Below, in pieces: positions 19,972 through 30,745 of a stretch of DNA of 64,000 nt. A program made the translations under genes and the position numbers. The notes beneath the pieces are model-generated. The model saw only the letters and a program-made list of their open reading frames with translations, did not search any database and was not told the DNA's origin. Within the stretch, counting starts at the first letter, position 1; every line of letters starts with the position of its first letter. The DNA lies in contig NZ_JALJDX010000208.1 of NCBI RefSeq assembly GCF_022952855.1, positions 18,352 through 82,351 on the forward strand, read 5' to 3'. Source of the stretch: Pseudomonas sp. RGM2987. GTDB lineage: Bacteria; Pseudomonadota; Gammaproteobacteria; Pseudomonadales; Pseudomonadaceae.

Positions 19972-20424
19972 TCAGTTTTGCAGCGCGGGTTGCTGCTGCG
20001 CCCCATTGATCGGGATGCGCTTGGCTTTCGCCTCTTCCGGGATCACCCGCAACAGGTCGATGCTCAACAGACCGTTGCTCAAGCCGGCGGATTTGATCTC
20101 GATATGATCCGCCAACCGGAAGGACAGCTTGAATGCACGCTGGGCAATGCCCTGGTGCAGGTAGGTGACGCTGTCATTGCTGGCCTCGCGCTTACCGCCG
20201 CTGATGGTCAGCACACCTTTTTCCACTTGCAGGTCCAGGTCTTCCTCCCGGAAGCCCGCAGCAGCCACGACGATACGGTATTCATCATCACCGTATTTTT
20301 CCACGTTGTAGGGTGGATAGCTGCTGCCCGGTTCGTTGCGCAAAGCGGTTTCGAACAGATCGTTGAAACGGTCGAAACCTACCGAGGAACGGAACAGCGG
20401 GGCCAGCGAAAATGCAGTACTCAT
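19972..20424 (-). CDS. ibpA: Small heat-shock protein IbpA (Hsp20)
   Basis: A 150-residue alpha-crystallin-type chaperone that binds unfolding proteins so that DnaK and ClpB can refold them. It begins MSTAFSLAPLFRSSVGFDRF, like other IbpA proteins; the alpha-crystallin domain runs from about 36 to 130, with YRIVVAAAGF and VLTISGGK. The promoter region shows a sigma-32-type promoter and a ROSE-type thermometer hairpin that covers the ribosome-binding site, so both transcription and translation should rise with heat. Confidence 0.96.
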   Translation of the reverse strand: MSTAFSLAPLFRSSVGFDRFNDLFETALRNEPGSSYPPYNVEKYGDDEYRIVVAAAGFREEDLDLQVEKGVLTISGGKREASNDSVTYLHQGIAQRAFKLSFRLADHIEIKSAGLSNGLLSIDLLRVIPEEAKAKRIPINGAQQQPALQN

Positions 20425-20433
20425 GATTCAAAT

Positions 20434-20453
20434 CTCCTGAAAAATCAGCAAGG
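20434..20453 (-). promoter_or_regulatory. ROSE-type RNA thermometer hairpin of ibpA
   Basis: In the mRNA the segment CUUGCUGA pairs with UCAGGAG across a four-U loop, leaving one bulged G opposite the Shine-Dalgarno sequence AGGAG. The UUGCU anti-SD motif with a bulged G is the hallmark of ROSE elements, which are known to control ibpA translation in Pseudomonas. The SD lies about 9 nt before the ATG. Confidence 0.88.
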
Positions 20454-20495
20454 TTTTTTGTCTCCGCGACCCGGATTCGGCATCGCGTAACCCCT

Positions 20496-20523
20496 ATCTA
20501 GGGTTCGCCAAAAACTTTTCAAG
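20496..20523 (-). promoter_or_regulatory. Sigma-32 (RpoH) promoter of ibpA
   Basis: On the minus strand CTTGAAA and CCCTAGAT are separated by 13 bp, a close match to the heat-shock consensus (CTTGAAA, CCCCATNT). Transcription would start some 60-65 nt before the ibpA ATG, leaving a short leader that contains the thermometer hairpin. Confidence 0.85.
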
Positions 20524-20543
20524 AGCTTTTTTTGAAATTTTTT

Positions 20544-21503
20544 TCAGGCCGCTTCCGTGTGCGGTACGCCCAGCAAATGGCCCACCGCGTCCAGCTCGGT
20601 TTCCCGGCGCAGGGCCGTAAACAACTGCACCGCCTCGGGATAATTGCGGGTGAGCATGGCCAGCCATTGCTTCAGTCGACCCGGCGCCTGGCGCGGTGTC
20701 AGTTGCTCGACCACCTGTCGCCAGAACTCCTGGAGCATCGGTTGCAGCTCGGCCCACGACATCTGGACCACTTCCTCGCCGGCCCGGGCTGCGGCGATCT
20801 GCCGGGCGAGGTCTGGGCGGGAAACGAGACCGCGACCGAGCATGATGTCTTCCACGCCGCTGATTTCGCGGCAACGGCGCCAATCGTCCACGCTCCAGAT
20901 ATCACCGTTGGCGAATACCGGCACCTTGACCACTTCCTGGACCCGGGGAATCCATTCCCAGTGCGCCGGTGGCTTGTAGCCGTCGGTCTTGGTCCGCGCA
21001 TGCACGACGATGTGCTCGGCGCCGCCTTCGGCCAGGGCCGTGGCGCAGACCAGCGCGCCGTCCGGGCTATCAAAGCCCAGGCGCATCTTGGCCGTGACAG
21101 GGATATGGCCGGGGACCGCGCGACGTACGTGCTCGACGATCCGGTTGAGCAGTTCCGGCTCCTTGAGCAACACCGCCCCGCCCCGGGACTTGTTCACAGT
21201 CTTGGCTGGGCAACCGAAGTTCAAGTCGATGACTTGCGAACCCAACTCACAGGCCAGCGCCGCGTTTTCCGCCAGGCACACCGGATCGGACCCCAGCAGC
21301 TGCACCCGCAATGGCACGCCGGCGGCGGTCTTGGCATCGGTCAACAGTTCAGGGGCGAGCTTGTGGAAATAGGCCGGTGTGAGCAGGCGGTCGTTGATAC
21401 GGATGAACTCGGTGACACACCAGTCGATACCGCCAACGCGGGTCAGGACATCCCGCAGGATGTTGTCAACCAACCCCTCCATGGGCGCCAGGGCAATTTG
21501 CAT
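20544..21503 (-). CDS. dusC: tRNA-dihydrouridine(16) synthase
   Basis: A 319-residue FMN-dependent Dus family enzyme that reduces uridine in the tRNA D-loop. It starts [14 protein letters not shown], and the catalytic cysteine lies in [31 protein letters not shown] at the N-terminus and the overall length fit the DusC subgroup rather than DusA or DusB, so position 16 is the expected target (inference from subgroup). The stop codon lies 20 bp before the ibpA sigma-32 promoter on the same strand. Confidence 0.9.
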   Translation of the reverse strand: MQIALAPMEGLVDNILRDVLTRVGGIDWCVTEFIRINDRLLTPAYFHKLAPELLTDAKTAAGVPLRVQLLGSDPVCLAENAALACELGSQVIDLNFGCPAKTVNKSRGGAVLLKEPELLNRIVEHVRRAVPGHIPVTAKMRLGFDSPDGALVCATALAEGGAEHIVVHARTKTDGYKPPAHWEWIPRVQEVVKVPVFANGDIWSVDDWRRCREISGVEDIMLGRGLVSRPDLARQIAAARAGEEVVQMSWAELQPMLQEFWRQVVEQLTPRQAPGRLKQWLAMLTRNYPEAVQLFTALRRETELDAVGHLLGVPHTEAA

Positions 21504-21581
21504 GGAAAAACACACTCAACGAAAAAACGTGCGGCAGTTTACCGGATTTTGCCCACACCATCTGAATTCACCACCACCCCC

Positions 21582-21804
21582 TGTAGGAGCGAGCTTGCTC
21601 GCGAAGCGGTGGGTCAGGCTACATTGATGTGAATGTGCCGCCGCATTCGCGAGCAAGCCTGCTCCCACAGGGGGTTGCGCAGCTCTCAGGAATCAAGTCC
21701 GCCGCAAATCCAATTGTGGGAGCGGGCTTGCTCGCGAAAGCGCTGGAGCAGCTTGCATTGATGCTGAATGTGCCGTCGCATTCGCGAGCAAGCCCGCTCC
21801 CACA
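21582..21804. repeat. Two consecutive inverted pairs of REP-like units (family A)
   Basis: Units at about 21582-21605, 21646-21670, 21715-21739 and 21780-21804 alternate in orientation. The spacers inside the two pairs are also alike (both contain GCATTGATG-like and AATGTGCCG segments), so a whole REPIN has been duplicated here rather than single units. The 21504-21814 gap holds nothing else that I can see. Confidence 0.88.
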
Positions 21805-21814
21805 AGGGTTCAGT

Positions 21815-22258
21815 TCATGACAAAGCTGTCGCGGGCATGGCCGCGCCGTAGCCTTCGATGAATTCCGGCGGCATGCGCTTGGGTCGGCCGCTGGACAGTT
21901 CGATGCAGACGAAAGTGGTCTGGGCCCGCAATAGGGTGGTGTTGTCGCTGGGGCGGATCAACTGGAAGTGCCGGGTCATCTTCAACCGTTGGTCCCAGTC
22001 GACGATCCAGGTCGCCAGTTGCAGCTCATCGCCTTCATAGGCCGCCGCCAGGTAATCGATTTCATGCCGCACCACCGCCATGGCCCGATCCAGCCGTCGG
22101 TACTCAACCAGGTCCAGCCCCAGGCGTTGCGAATGCCGCCAGGCACAGCGCTCCAGCCAGGTGACGTACACGGCATTGTTGGCGTGCCCCAACCCGTCGA
22201 TGTCTTCGGCGCCTACCTGAAGATCAATGATGAACGGCGTTGCCCGATCCCAGCCCAT
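21815..22258 (-). CDS. Acyl-CoA thioesterase, 4HBT hot-dog family
   Basis: A 147-residue hot-dog-fold protein of the YbgC/FadM-like 4-hydroxybenzoyl-CoA thioesterase family. The signature GLGHANNAVYVTWLE includes the Asp-to-Asn-tolerant active-site region (the usual D-x-x-G-H-V-N-N appears as IDGLGHANN). It would hydrolyse acyl-CoA thioesters in the cytoplasm; the chain preference cannot be read. The gene stands alone between repeats. Confidence 0.85.
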   Translation of the reverse strand: MGWDRATPFIIDLQVGAEDIDGLGHANNAVYVTWLERCAWRHSQRLGLDLVEYRRLDRAMAVVRHEIDYLAAAYEGDELQLATWIVDWDQRLKMTRHFQLIRPSDNTTLLRAQTTFVCIELSSGRPKRMPPEFIEGYGAAMPATALS

Positions 22259-22304
22259 GCCCCTCTCCCGGTCGAATGTGGATCGGCGCAGTGTACCCGA
22301 TCCC

Positions 22305-22398
22305 TGTGGGAGCCGGGCTTGCCCGCGATGGCGCCAGGACAGACTGCATCACTGCGAATGTACCGACATCATCGCGGGCAAGCCTTGCTTCCCCCACC
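22305..22398. repeat. Diverged inverted pair of REP-like units (family A)
   Basis: Two units with several substitutions (GTGGGAGCCGGGCTTGCCCG and its imperfect reverse) sit between the hydrolase and thioesterase genes. The changes suggest an old pair. Confidence 0.75.
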
Positions 22399-22406
22399 AT
22401 TCAAGC

Positions 22407-23240
22407 TCAGGCCAACTGCCGTGCTTGCAGGCTGCGCCCAGCCAACAGGGATAACACGCCTTCAATCACACGGGGATCGGCCAACACCCGCTGATGCCCG
22501 CCCTGGGGCAAGCGCAGCAAGCGGCTGTCGAACCAGGCCTCATGAATCAGTTGCGATTCCTTGACCGACACTGAAGTGTCATCCTCGGCATGGACGATCA
22601 GCCCCGGCACGTCCATCTGGTAATGCGCGACGTCCATCTTCGACGCGGGCATGCCCACATCGTTTTCCACCTGGCGTATGAACGCCGATCGCGCGCGAGG
22701 CGGCAGACCCATATGGCGGGCAAAACCGCGCAATACACCCAGGATGCGCGCCGGCGCCGCGATGCTGACCAGGGTCTCGGTGCGCAGTCCCAACTGGACC
22801 GCCAGCATGGCGCTGGCGCCGCCCATGGAGTGCCCGATCACAGCCTGCAACGGTGGCAGTTCGGCGGCGGCTTCGAGCATGGCCCGGGCGAACAACAGGA
22901 CGTTCGCTTCGCGACCCGGAGAGCGGCCATGGGCCGGACCGTCCAGCGCCACCACGGTGTAACCGGCGTCCACCAGCGCAGTGATCAACGCCGCGAACTG
23001 GGTGGGCCGCCCTTCCCAACCGTGCATCAGCAAGACGGCGGGGCCATTGCCCCAACGCAAGGCCGAGAGACCGAAGCGCAAGGTGACGCGCTCGGCGCTC
23101 GCCAACAGTGGCAACTCCCAGTCCCGAGGCGGCAGATCCCGGGGCCGCATGAACAGCGATCGCATCTTCTTCGCCACCAGTTGCGGAGCCACTCGGCCCA
23201 GCGTGCCATTGACGCCACGAATCCAGGTCAACCTGTCCAT
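22407..23240 (-). CDS. Alpha/beta hydrolase
   Basis: A 277-residue serine hydrolase. The nucleophile elbow is GHSMGG, the acid is likely in HAEDDTSV and the catalytic His in GGHQRVL; the oxyanion region is LMHGWEGRP. The substrate is unknown; the family covers esterases and lipases. It starts 28 bp after the stop of a TetR-type regulator on the same strand, so the two are very probably one operon and the repressor probably controls this enzyme. Confidence 0.85.
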   Translation of the reverse strand: MDRLTWIRGVNGTLGRVAPQLVAKKMRSLFMRPRDLPPRDWELPLLASAERVTLRFGLSALRWGNGPAVLLMHGWEGRPTQFAALITALVDAGYTVVALDGPAHGRSPGREANVLLFARAMLEAAAELPPLQAVIGHSMGGASAMLAVQLGLRTETLVSIAAPARILGVLRGFARHMGLPPRARSAFIRQVENDVGMPASKMDVAHYQMDVPGLIVHAEDDTSVSVKESQLIHEAWFDSRLLRLPQGGHQRVLADPRVIEGVLSLLAGRSLQARQLA

Positions 23241-23268
23241 CGCTCACCTCCAGGCATGCATCTTGCGC

Positions 23269-23808
23269 TCAGCGCACTGCCGACTTGGCGGCACGCAGCA
23301 AACGATCCGACAGTTCTCCTGGGCCCAAGGCCCGCGCCAGGGCCAGGCCGCCCACCATCAAGGCGATATCGGCCAGGGCCTTGTCGGCATCTTCGGGACT
23401 GGCCGCTAACTGCGCGGCCATCAACTCAATGTGCTCGCTGAGCACGTCACGAAACGGATCCGGCAAACGACCCAGCTCGCCGATCGAAGCCGGGATCGGG
23501 CAAGCGTTCTCGGTGGAATCGCGATGCTTGCGCGACAGGTAGAACGCCGCTACCAGGGCGCGCCGCTCTTCACCGGTCAGCTCAGCATCCATGTCGGCGA
23601 TCAAGCCGCGGCGCCGGCTGAGCAGTTTCTTGAACGCCTCGAGCATCAACGCATCCTTGCTTTCGAAATGGGCGTAGAAACCGCCCACCGTCAGCCCGGC
23701 TGCGCCCATCACCTCGCCCACGCTCGGCTCGGCCGGGCCACGCTGGATCAACGCGTCGCTGGCGGCCTTGATAATGCGTTCACGGGTTTGTGCCTTTTTA
23801 TCGCTCAT
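23269..23808 (-). CDS. TetR family transcriptional regulator
   Basis: A 179-residue regulator with the TetR helix-turn-helix at about 8-55 (TRERIIKAASDALIQRG, then VGEVMGAAGLTVGGFYAHF) and a ligand-binding C-terminal half. It is co-directional with the alpha/beta hydrolase and likely represses its own operon through the palindrome just upstream. Ligand unknown. Confidence 0.92.
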   Translation of the reverse strand: MSDKKAQTRERIIKAASDALIQRGPAEPSVGEVMGAAGLTVGGFYAHFESKDALMLEAFKKLLSRRRGLIADMDAELTGEERRALVAAFYLSRKHRDSTENACPIPASIGELGRLPDPFRDVLSEHIELMAAQLAASPEDADKALADIALMVGGLALARALGPGELSDRLLRAAKSAVR

Positions 23809-23836
23809 CGCTGCCTCCGAATATTACGACTAGAAT

Positions 23837-23853
23837 ATTATTCGCATAATAAT
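23837..23853. promoter_or_regulatory. Candidate TetR operator
   Basis: ATTATT-CGCAT-AATAAT is a perfect 6-bp dyad in an AT-rich stretch 28 bp upstream of the TetR start. The size and position fit autoregulation; binding is inferred. Confidence 0.5.
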
Positions 23854-23932
23854 TTTCTGCAAGCGGAAAATTCAGACCGCCTGTCAGGATCATCTTTGAG
23901 AAAGGGAGAATTGGCTGAACGCCAGACAAACA

Positions 23933-23962
23933 AAAGGGCCATTCAAGAATTGAATGACCCTT
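23933..23962 (-). terminator. Intrinsic terminator of the tRNA-Glu/Ala operon
   Basis: On the minus strand AAGGGTCATTCAA pairs with TTGAATGGCCCTT (one G-T pair) and is followed by TTGTTT, 26 bp beyond the last tRNA. A second small hairpin (CCCGC / GCGGG, 23971-23983) lies between the tRNA and this stem. Confidence 0.85.
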
Positions 23963-23988
23963 ATAAAATCCCGCAGAGCGGGTAATCG

Positions 23989-24064
23989 TGGCGTCCCCTA
24001 GGGGACTCGAACCCCTGTTACCGCCGTGAAAGGGCGGTGTCCTAGGCCACTAGACGAAGGGGAC
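23989..24064 (-). tRNA. tRNA-Glu (anticodon UUC)
   Basis: 76 nt with encoded CCA. The 7-bp acceptor stem GTCCCCT/AGGGGAC, the anticodon loop CTTTCAC with anticodon TTC, and T-arm GGTTCGAGTCC are all intact. It is the fourth and last tRNA of the operon and is identical to the copy at 24269-24344. Confidence 0.98.
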
Positions 24065-24140
24065 ACAAACCTTCTTGCTTGATCAGCGCTGAGAACTGAT
24101 CGATTCAAGGCCGGTGTGGCCAGACCTTGAACCTGTCGAT

Positions 24141-24216
<76 letters not shown>

Positions 24217-24268
24217 GGATTTTTCGCCTCGCGGCGCAGCGACATCTTGCAACATCGCTTCGTAAAAC

Positions 24269-24344
24269 TGGCGTCCCCTAGGGGACTCGAACCCCTGTTA
24301 CCGCCGTGAAAGGGCGGTGTCCTAGGCCACTAGACGAAGGGGAC
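24269..24344 (-). tRNA. tRNA-Glu (anticodon UUC), second copy
   Basis: 76 nt with CCA, identical in sequence to the tRNA-Glu at 23989-24064. It is the second gene transcribed in the operon. Confidence 0.98.
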
Positions 24345-24423
24345 GCAAACCCTTCTATACAACTGATCAACGCTGAGTGTTGATCGCTTCAAGGCCGGTG
24401 TGGCCAGACCTTGAAGTGTAAAT

Positions 24424-24499
<76 letters not shown>

Positions 24500-24520
24500 T
24501 CATCGCTGAGGACGGGGCGA

Positions 24521-24549
24521 ATCTTAAGGGCGTATCGGGGGGCTGTCAA
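24521..24549 (-). promoter_or_regulatory. Strong sigma-70 promoter of the tRNA operon
   Basis: On the minus strand a TTGACA -35 box and a TAAGAT -10 box are 17 bp apart. AT-rich DNA upstream (24550-24590) resembles an UP element, and the GC-rich segment after the -10 (TCGCCCCG) is a stringent-type discriminator, as expected for stable RNA promoters. Confidence 0.9.
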
Positions 24550-24606
24550 ATTTATTTTCAACAAATCTGAAAATTTTTTGCCGGGATAACAATCACTTAC
24601 CGACAA

Positions 24607-24624
24607 ACCCCGGAAAACCGGGGT
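24607..24624 (-). terminator. Hairpin after gltX, probable terminator
   Basis: A 7-bp stem (ACCCCGG / CCGGGGT) with a four-base loop lies 21 bp after the gltX stop, followed by only three T residues on the minus strand. Confidence 0.55.
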
Positions 24625-24645
24625 ATGCCCTGCCTCATCGACCGC

Positions 24646-26127
24646 TTAGGCAATCGCGCCGAGCAGTTTTTCCCACTCCTTGTTTTCCTTCTTCGACACG
24701 CCACCGAGCAGATCGATGGCCTGGCGCAGACGGAAACGCGTCAGGTCCGGTCCGAGGATTTCCATCGCATCAAGCACGGACACCGAGCTGGCCTGGCCGG
24801 TTATGGCGGCGAACATCAGCGGCATGGCGTCGCGCAACTTCAGCTCCAGAGACTCGACCACCGCCTGGATGGTCGCGGTGATGCTGTCCTTTTCCCATTG
24901 GCGCAGGCTTTCGAGCTTCCACAGGATCAGTTGCATCAACTGACGCACCTGATCGCCCGAGAGTTTCTTGGACTCGAACAGCTTCGCGTCCGGCGTCACG
25001 CCACCGGCGAAGAAGAAACCGGCCAGCGGGGCGATCTGACTGAAGGTCTCTACCCTGCCCTGCACATGGGGGGCGATTTTCATCATGTACTCAGGATTCA
25101 ACGCCCACTTCTGCACGCGTGCGGCGAACTCTTCCACCGGCAGGTCCCGCAGCCACTGGCCGTTGAGCCACGAGAGTTTCTCGATATCGAAAATCGGGCC
25201 GCCCAGGGAGACGCGCGACAGGTCGAAGTGCTCGACCATTTCCTGCAATGAGAACTTCTCGCGCTCGTCGGGCATCGACCAGCCCATGCGCCCCAGGTAG
25301 TTGAGCATCGCTTCGGGCATGAAGCCCATGCGCTCGTAGAAAGTCACCGAGGTCGGGTTCTTGCGCTTGGACAGCTTGCTCTTGTCCGGGTTACGCAGCA
25401 GCGGCATGTAGCACAGCTGCGGCTGTTCCCAACCGAAGTACTCGTAGAGCAGGATCAGTTTCGGCGCCGAGGGCAGCCACTCTTCACCACGCAGTACGTG
25501 GGTGATGCCCATCAGGTGATCGTCGACCACGTTGGCGAGGAAGTACGTCGGCAGGCCGTCGGTCTTCATCAGCACTTGCATGTCCATGCGATCCCACGGG
25601 ATCTCGACATCGCCACGCAGCAGGTCCGGCACCACGCAGACGCCTTCACTCGGGACTTTCATGCGGATGACATGAGGCTCACCGGCCGCCAGGCGACGGG
25701 CGACTTCTTCCTTGGACAGCAGCAGCGCACGGCCGTCATAGCGCGGGGTTTCACCACGGGAGATCTGCTCGGCACGCATCTGGTCCAGTTCTTCGGCGGT
25801 GCAGAAGCACGGGAACGCATGGCCCATGTCGACCAGTTGCTGGCAATACTGTTTGTAGATATCGCCACGCTCGCTCTGCCGGTACGGCCCATGGGGGCCG
25901 CCGACATCCGGGCCTTCGCTCCATTCGATCCCCAACCAGCGCAGGGCATCGAAAATCTGCTGCTCGGACTCACGGGTCGAACGCAACTGGTCGGTGTCCT
26001 CGATCCGCAGGATGAACTCACCGCCATGCTGCTTGGCAAAGCAATAGTTGAACAGAGCGATGTAAGCGGTGCCGACATGGGGATCGCCAGTGGGCGACGG
26101 CGCGATGCGGGTACGGACGGTGGTCAT
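24646..26127 (-). CDS. gltX: Glutamate--tRNA ligase
   Basis: GluRS charges tRNA-Glu with glutamate. The 493-residue class I synthetase starts [23 protein letters not shown] is the HIGH-type motif and KLSKRKN the KMSKS-type motif. The C-terminal anticodon-binding domain is complete. The ATG has GAGACAT upstream; 41 further residues are open but are not family sequence. Remarkably, its cognate tRNA-Glu genes lie directly downstream on the same strand, behind their own promoter. Confidence 0.97.
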   Translation of the reverse strand: MTTVRTRIAPSPTGDPHVGTAYIALFNYCFAKQHGGEFILRIEDTDQLRSTRESEQQIFDALRWLGIEWSEGPDVGGPHGPYRQSERGDIYKQYCQQLVDMGHAFPCFCTAEELDQMRAEQISRGETPRYDGRALLLSKEEVARRLAAGEPHVIRMKVPSEGVCVVPDLLRGDVEIPWDRMDMQVLMKTDGLPTYFLANVVDDHLMGITHVLRGEEWLPSAPKLILLYEYFGWEQPQLCYMPLLRNPDKSKLSKRKNPTSVTFYERMGFMPEAMLNYLGRMGWSMPDEREKFSLQEMVEHFDLSRVSLGGPIFDIEKLSWLNGQWLRDLPVEEFAARVQKWALNPEYMMKIAPHVQGRVETFSQIAPLAGFFFAGGVTPDAKLFESKKLSGDQVRQLMQLILWKLESLRQWEKDSITATIQAVVESLELKLRDAMPLMFAAITGQASSVSVLDAMEILGPDLTRFRLRQAIDLLGGVSKKENKEWEKLLGAIA

Positions 26128-26249
26128 GGCATGTCTCGGAAAGAAGATAAAAGCGAAGATCAAACAGGGGGCGAATGGTAACAGGCGATGGCAGGGGGGC
26201 TCCAGTCGGAGGGGGATATCAGCGGGAACCGTCAGACCGCGTCGCCTCA

Positions 26250-26313
26250 TTCGCGAGCAAGCCCGCTCCCACAGGGGGTACGCATTCCATGTGGGAGCGG
26301 GCTTGCTCGCGAA
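26250..26313. repeat. Inverted pair of REP-like units (family A)
   Basis: Two units, 26250-26273 and 26290-26313, in opposite orientation with a short spacer between uvrB and gltX. Confidence 0.88.
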
Positions 26314-26338
26314 AGGGCCCTAAAGGCCGGCGCAAACC

Positions 26339-28354
<2,016 letters not shown>

Positions 28355-28686
28355 GACATAACCTCTGGGTTCACCCCGGTCGGCCAGCCGACAGGAACGA
28401 GAAAGACCGAAACGACTGATGTCGTCCGAGGAAAAAGCTGGGATGCGCACAATGTGGAGGTGAATCCCTTAGCTTTCAAGACGAACGTCCTACAAGCCTT
28501 GAAGACTTTGACGCCGCGAAGGGACTAACGGTCGAAAAAAAACCAAAATTCTTACCGTAAAAGCCGAATCGCCTGTCGCCGCAGCCGGTGATGGCCTCTA
28601 TACTAGCTCCCCGTTTGTGCACCGCTCTAGTGCATCCGGCTGGAGCGCCACACGTCCCCCCTCACTCCATTCAGAGCCGCGCAATA
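28355..28686. other. Intergenic region between divergent uvrB and aminotransferase genes
   Basis: 332 bp without a gene. It contains a TATACT hexamer (28599-28604) that could be a -10 box for the aminotransferase, without a good -35, and an A8 tract near 28536. I saw no SOS (LexA) box of the CTG-N10-CAG type that I would trust. Confidence 0.4.
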
Positions 28687-29883
28687 ATGAGCCTGTTTTC
28701 CGCTGTCGAATTGGCACCCCGCGACCCCATCCTGGGCCTCAACGAAGCATTCAACGCTGACACCCGTACCAATAAGGTCAACCTGGGCGTAGGTGTTTAC
28801 TGCAACGAGGAGGGGCGCATTCCACTCCTGCGCGCCGTGGTCGAAGCCGAGACGATTCGCGTGGCCCAGCACGTTTCCCGCGGCTACCTGCCGATCGACG
28901 GCATCGCCGCCTACGACCAAGCGGTCCAGACCCTGCTGTTCGGCAAGGACTCTGCGCTGATCAGTTCCGGTCGCGTCATCACCACCCAGGCCGTGGGCGG
29001 CACCGGCGCATTGAAGATCGGCGCCGACTTCCTCAAGCAACTGCTACCTGACGCCGTCGTCGCCATCAGCGACCCAAGCTGGGAAAACCACCGCGCCCTG
29101 TTCGAAACCGCAGGCTTCCCGGTGCAGAACTACCGCTATTACGATGCCGCCACCCATGACGTGAACCGCGCAGGTCTGCTCGAAGACCTGAACGCCCTGC
29201 CCGACCGCTCGATCGTCGTGCTGCACGCCTGCTGCCACAACCCGACCGGTGTGGACCTGAGCCCGGAAGACTGGAAAAACGTGCTGGCCGTGGTCAAGGC
29301 CAAGAACCACGTTCCGTTCCTGGACATGGCCTACCAGGGCTTTGGCGACGGTATCGACGAAGACGCGGGGGCCGTGCGCCTGTTCGCCGAATCGGGCCTG
29401 ACCTTCTTCGCGTCCAGCTCGTTCTCCAAGTCGTTCTCGCTGTACGGCGAGCGCGTCGGCGCCCTGTCGATCGTCAGCGAATCGAAGGAGGAAAGCGCTC
29501 GCGTGCTGTCCCAGGTCAAGCGCGTGATCCGCACCAACTACTCAAACCCGCCAACCCATGGCGCCAGCATTGTTGCCGCCGTGCTCAACAGCCCGGAGCT
29601 GCGGGCCCAGTGGGAAGCGGAACTGGCCGAAATGCGCCTGCGCATTCGCGGCATGCGCAACCAGATGGTGGACATGCTGGCCAAGGCTGCACCGCACCGC
29701 GACTTCAGCTTCGTCGCACGCCAGCGCGGGATGTTCTCCTACTCCGGCCTGACCGTTGAACAAGTGACGCGCCTGCGCAACGAGTTCGGCATCTACGCCC
29801 TGGACACCGGCCGCATCTGCGTGGCGGCGTTGAACCAGAACAACATCGATGCGGTGACCAAGGCGATTGTGCAGGTGATCTGA
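28687..29883 (+). CDS. tyrB: Aromatic amino acid aminotransferase
   Basis: A 398-residue PLP-dependent class I aminotransferase of the aspartate/aromatic type. The PLP lysine lies in SSSFSKSFSLYGERVG, and NPTGVD and the C-terminal GRICVAALNQNN (substrate-binding Arg) are present. It transfers amino groups between tyrosine, phenylalanine or aspartate and 2-oxoglutarate. The start MSLFSAVELAPRDPILG matches the family; 33 upstream codons are rejected. An amino acid aminotransferase follows uvrB in P. aeruginosa too. The tyrB/phhC/aspC choice is uncertain. Confidence 0.93.
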   Translation: MSLFSAVELAPRDPILGLNEAFNADTRTNKVNLGVGVYCNEEGRIPLLRAVVEAETIRVAQHVSRGYLPIDGIAAYDQAVQTLLFGKDSALISSGRVITTQAVGGTGALKIGADFLKQLLPDAVVAISDPSWENHRALFETAGFPVQNYRYYDAATHDVNRAGLLEDLNALPDRSIVVLHACCHNPTGVDLSPEDWKNVLAVVKAKNHVPFLDMAYQGFGDGIDEDAGAVRLFAESGLTFFASSSFSKSFSLYGERVGALSIVSESKEESARVLSQVKRVIRTNYSNPPTHGASIVAAVLNSPELRAQWEAELAEMRLRIRGMRNQMVDMLAKAAPHRDFSFVARQRGMFSYSGLTVEQVTRLRNEFGIYALDTGRICVAALNQNNIDAVTKAIVQVI

Positions 29884-29911
29884 GGCTCGCCGAGCAAAGA
29901 GCCTTGAGACC

Positions 29912-30000
29912 TGTGGGAGCGGGCTTGCTCGCGAAGGCGGTATGTCAGTTTAAATATTCGTAGCTGACACACCGCATTCGCGAGCAAGCCCGCTCCCACA
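29912..30000. repeat. Inverted pair of REP-like units (family A)
   Basis: Two perfect 24-bp units in opposite orientation, downstream of the aminotransferase gene. The spacer contains GTCAG / CTGAC, so the hairpin extends inward. Confidence 0.9.
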
Positions 30001-30100
30001 TTGGTTTTTGTGTTTCCGCTTTTTAGCGCTGGGTGAGGCGGTAACAAGTGATTGAAGATCACCCCACTGCCCTTCCAGCGCCCCAATCATCACCCAAAGC

Positions 30101-30128
30101 TTGACTTCTCTTTTCCAATCAGTAACAT
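30101..30128 (+). promoter_or_regulatory. Sigma-70 promoter of tRNA-Asn
   Basis: TTGACT and TAACAT are 16 bp apart and end 10 bp before the mature 5' end of tRNA-Asn. Confidence 0.65.
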
Positions 30129-30137
30129 ACGCGTCAT

Positions 30138-30213
<76 letters not shown>

Positions 30214-30225
30214 GACAGCAATATG

Positions 30226-30261
30226 AAAAGCCCCTGAATCGAAAGATCCAGGGGCTTTTTT
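30226..30261 (+). terminator. Intrinsic terminator of tRNA-Asn
   Basis: AAAAGCCCCTG pairs with CAGGGGCTTTT and the stem runs into six T residues, 12 bp after the tRNA. Confidence 0.95.
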
Positions 30262-30459
30262 GTGGGCGCGATTCAGCTTCATGGCTATATCAGCCTGCCG
30301 GAGGTCGCTCACGGAACAATAAACCGGCGCCAAAAAGGCATTATGGTCTGAATCCTGCTTTCTTTTTCCTACAACCCAAGCTGTCACGCGGGCGTCATGA
30401 CCGCGCCGCACACTGGCGCAGTCCGTCAACAACAGCTTCATAACAACAAGGACGAAGGT

Positions 30460-30654
30460 ATGCCTACACAAAACCCCCACCGTATCGTTGGCCTGTGTAC
30501 CTCCAGCAAGGTGTACAACGCGCTGACCGAACTCAAGCACCTGGAAGGCCACCGCAACGCCAAGTTTCTTTCCCTGTTGGCGGAAAACCTGGTGCGCAAG
30601 GGCCTGCTCAGTGAGCATGAAGTGGTGCATATGCTCGATCTGGTCGTCGATTGA
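30460..30654 (+). CDS. Small conserved protein, 64 residues, function unknown
   Basis: The ORF starts MPTQNPHRIVGLCTSSKVYN and has a GAAGG ribosome-binding site 4 nt before the ATG. It is hydrophilic with no membrane segment, has one cysteine, and its second half (about 22-64) is predicted to be largely helical (ALTELKHLEGHRNAKFLSLL). Strong codon bias and a proper RBS support a real gene. I do not recognise a domain. It lies between tRNA-Asn and another small ORF on the same strand. Confidence 0.7.
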   Translation: MPTQNPHRIVGLCTSSKVYNALTELKHLEGHRNAKFLSLLAENLVRKGLLSEHEVVHMLDLVVD

Positions 30655-30745
30655 GCGGCATCGATTCCTACTATCGAGCCTGTTGATTTTTCCTTCCCCC
30701 CGGCTGAGTCGTAAGGTAACCCCCATCGATTAATGGAGGTTTCCC

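Noticed and set aside
28536..28543. A8 tract as a terminator of an unseen small RNA
   Set aside because: There is no stable stem directly before the tract on the strand where it would be a T run.
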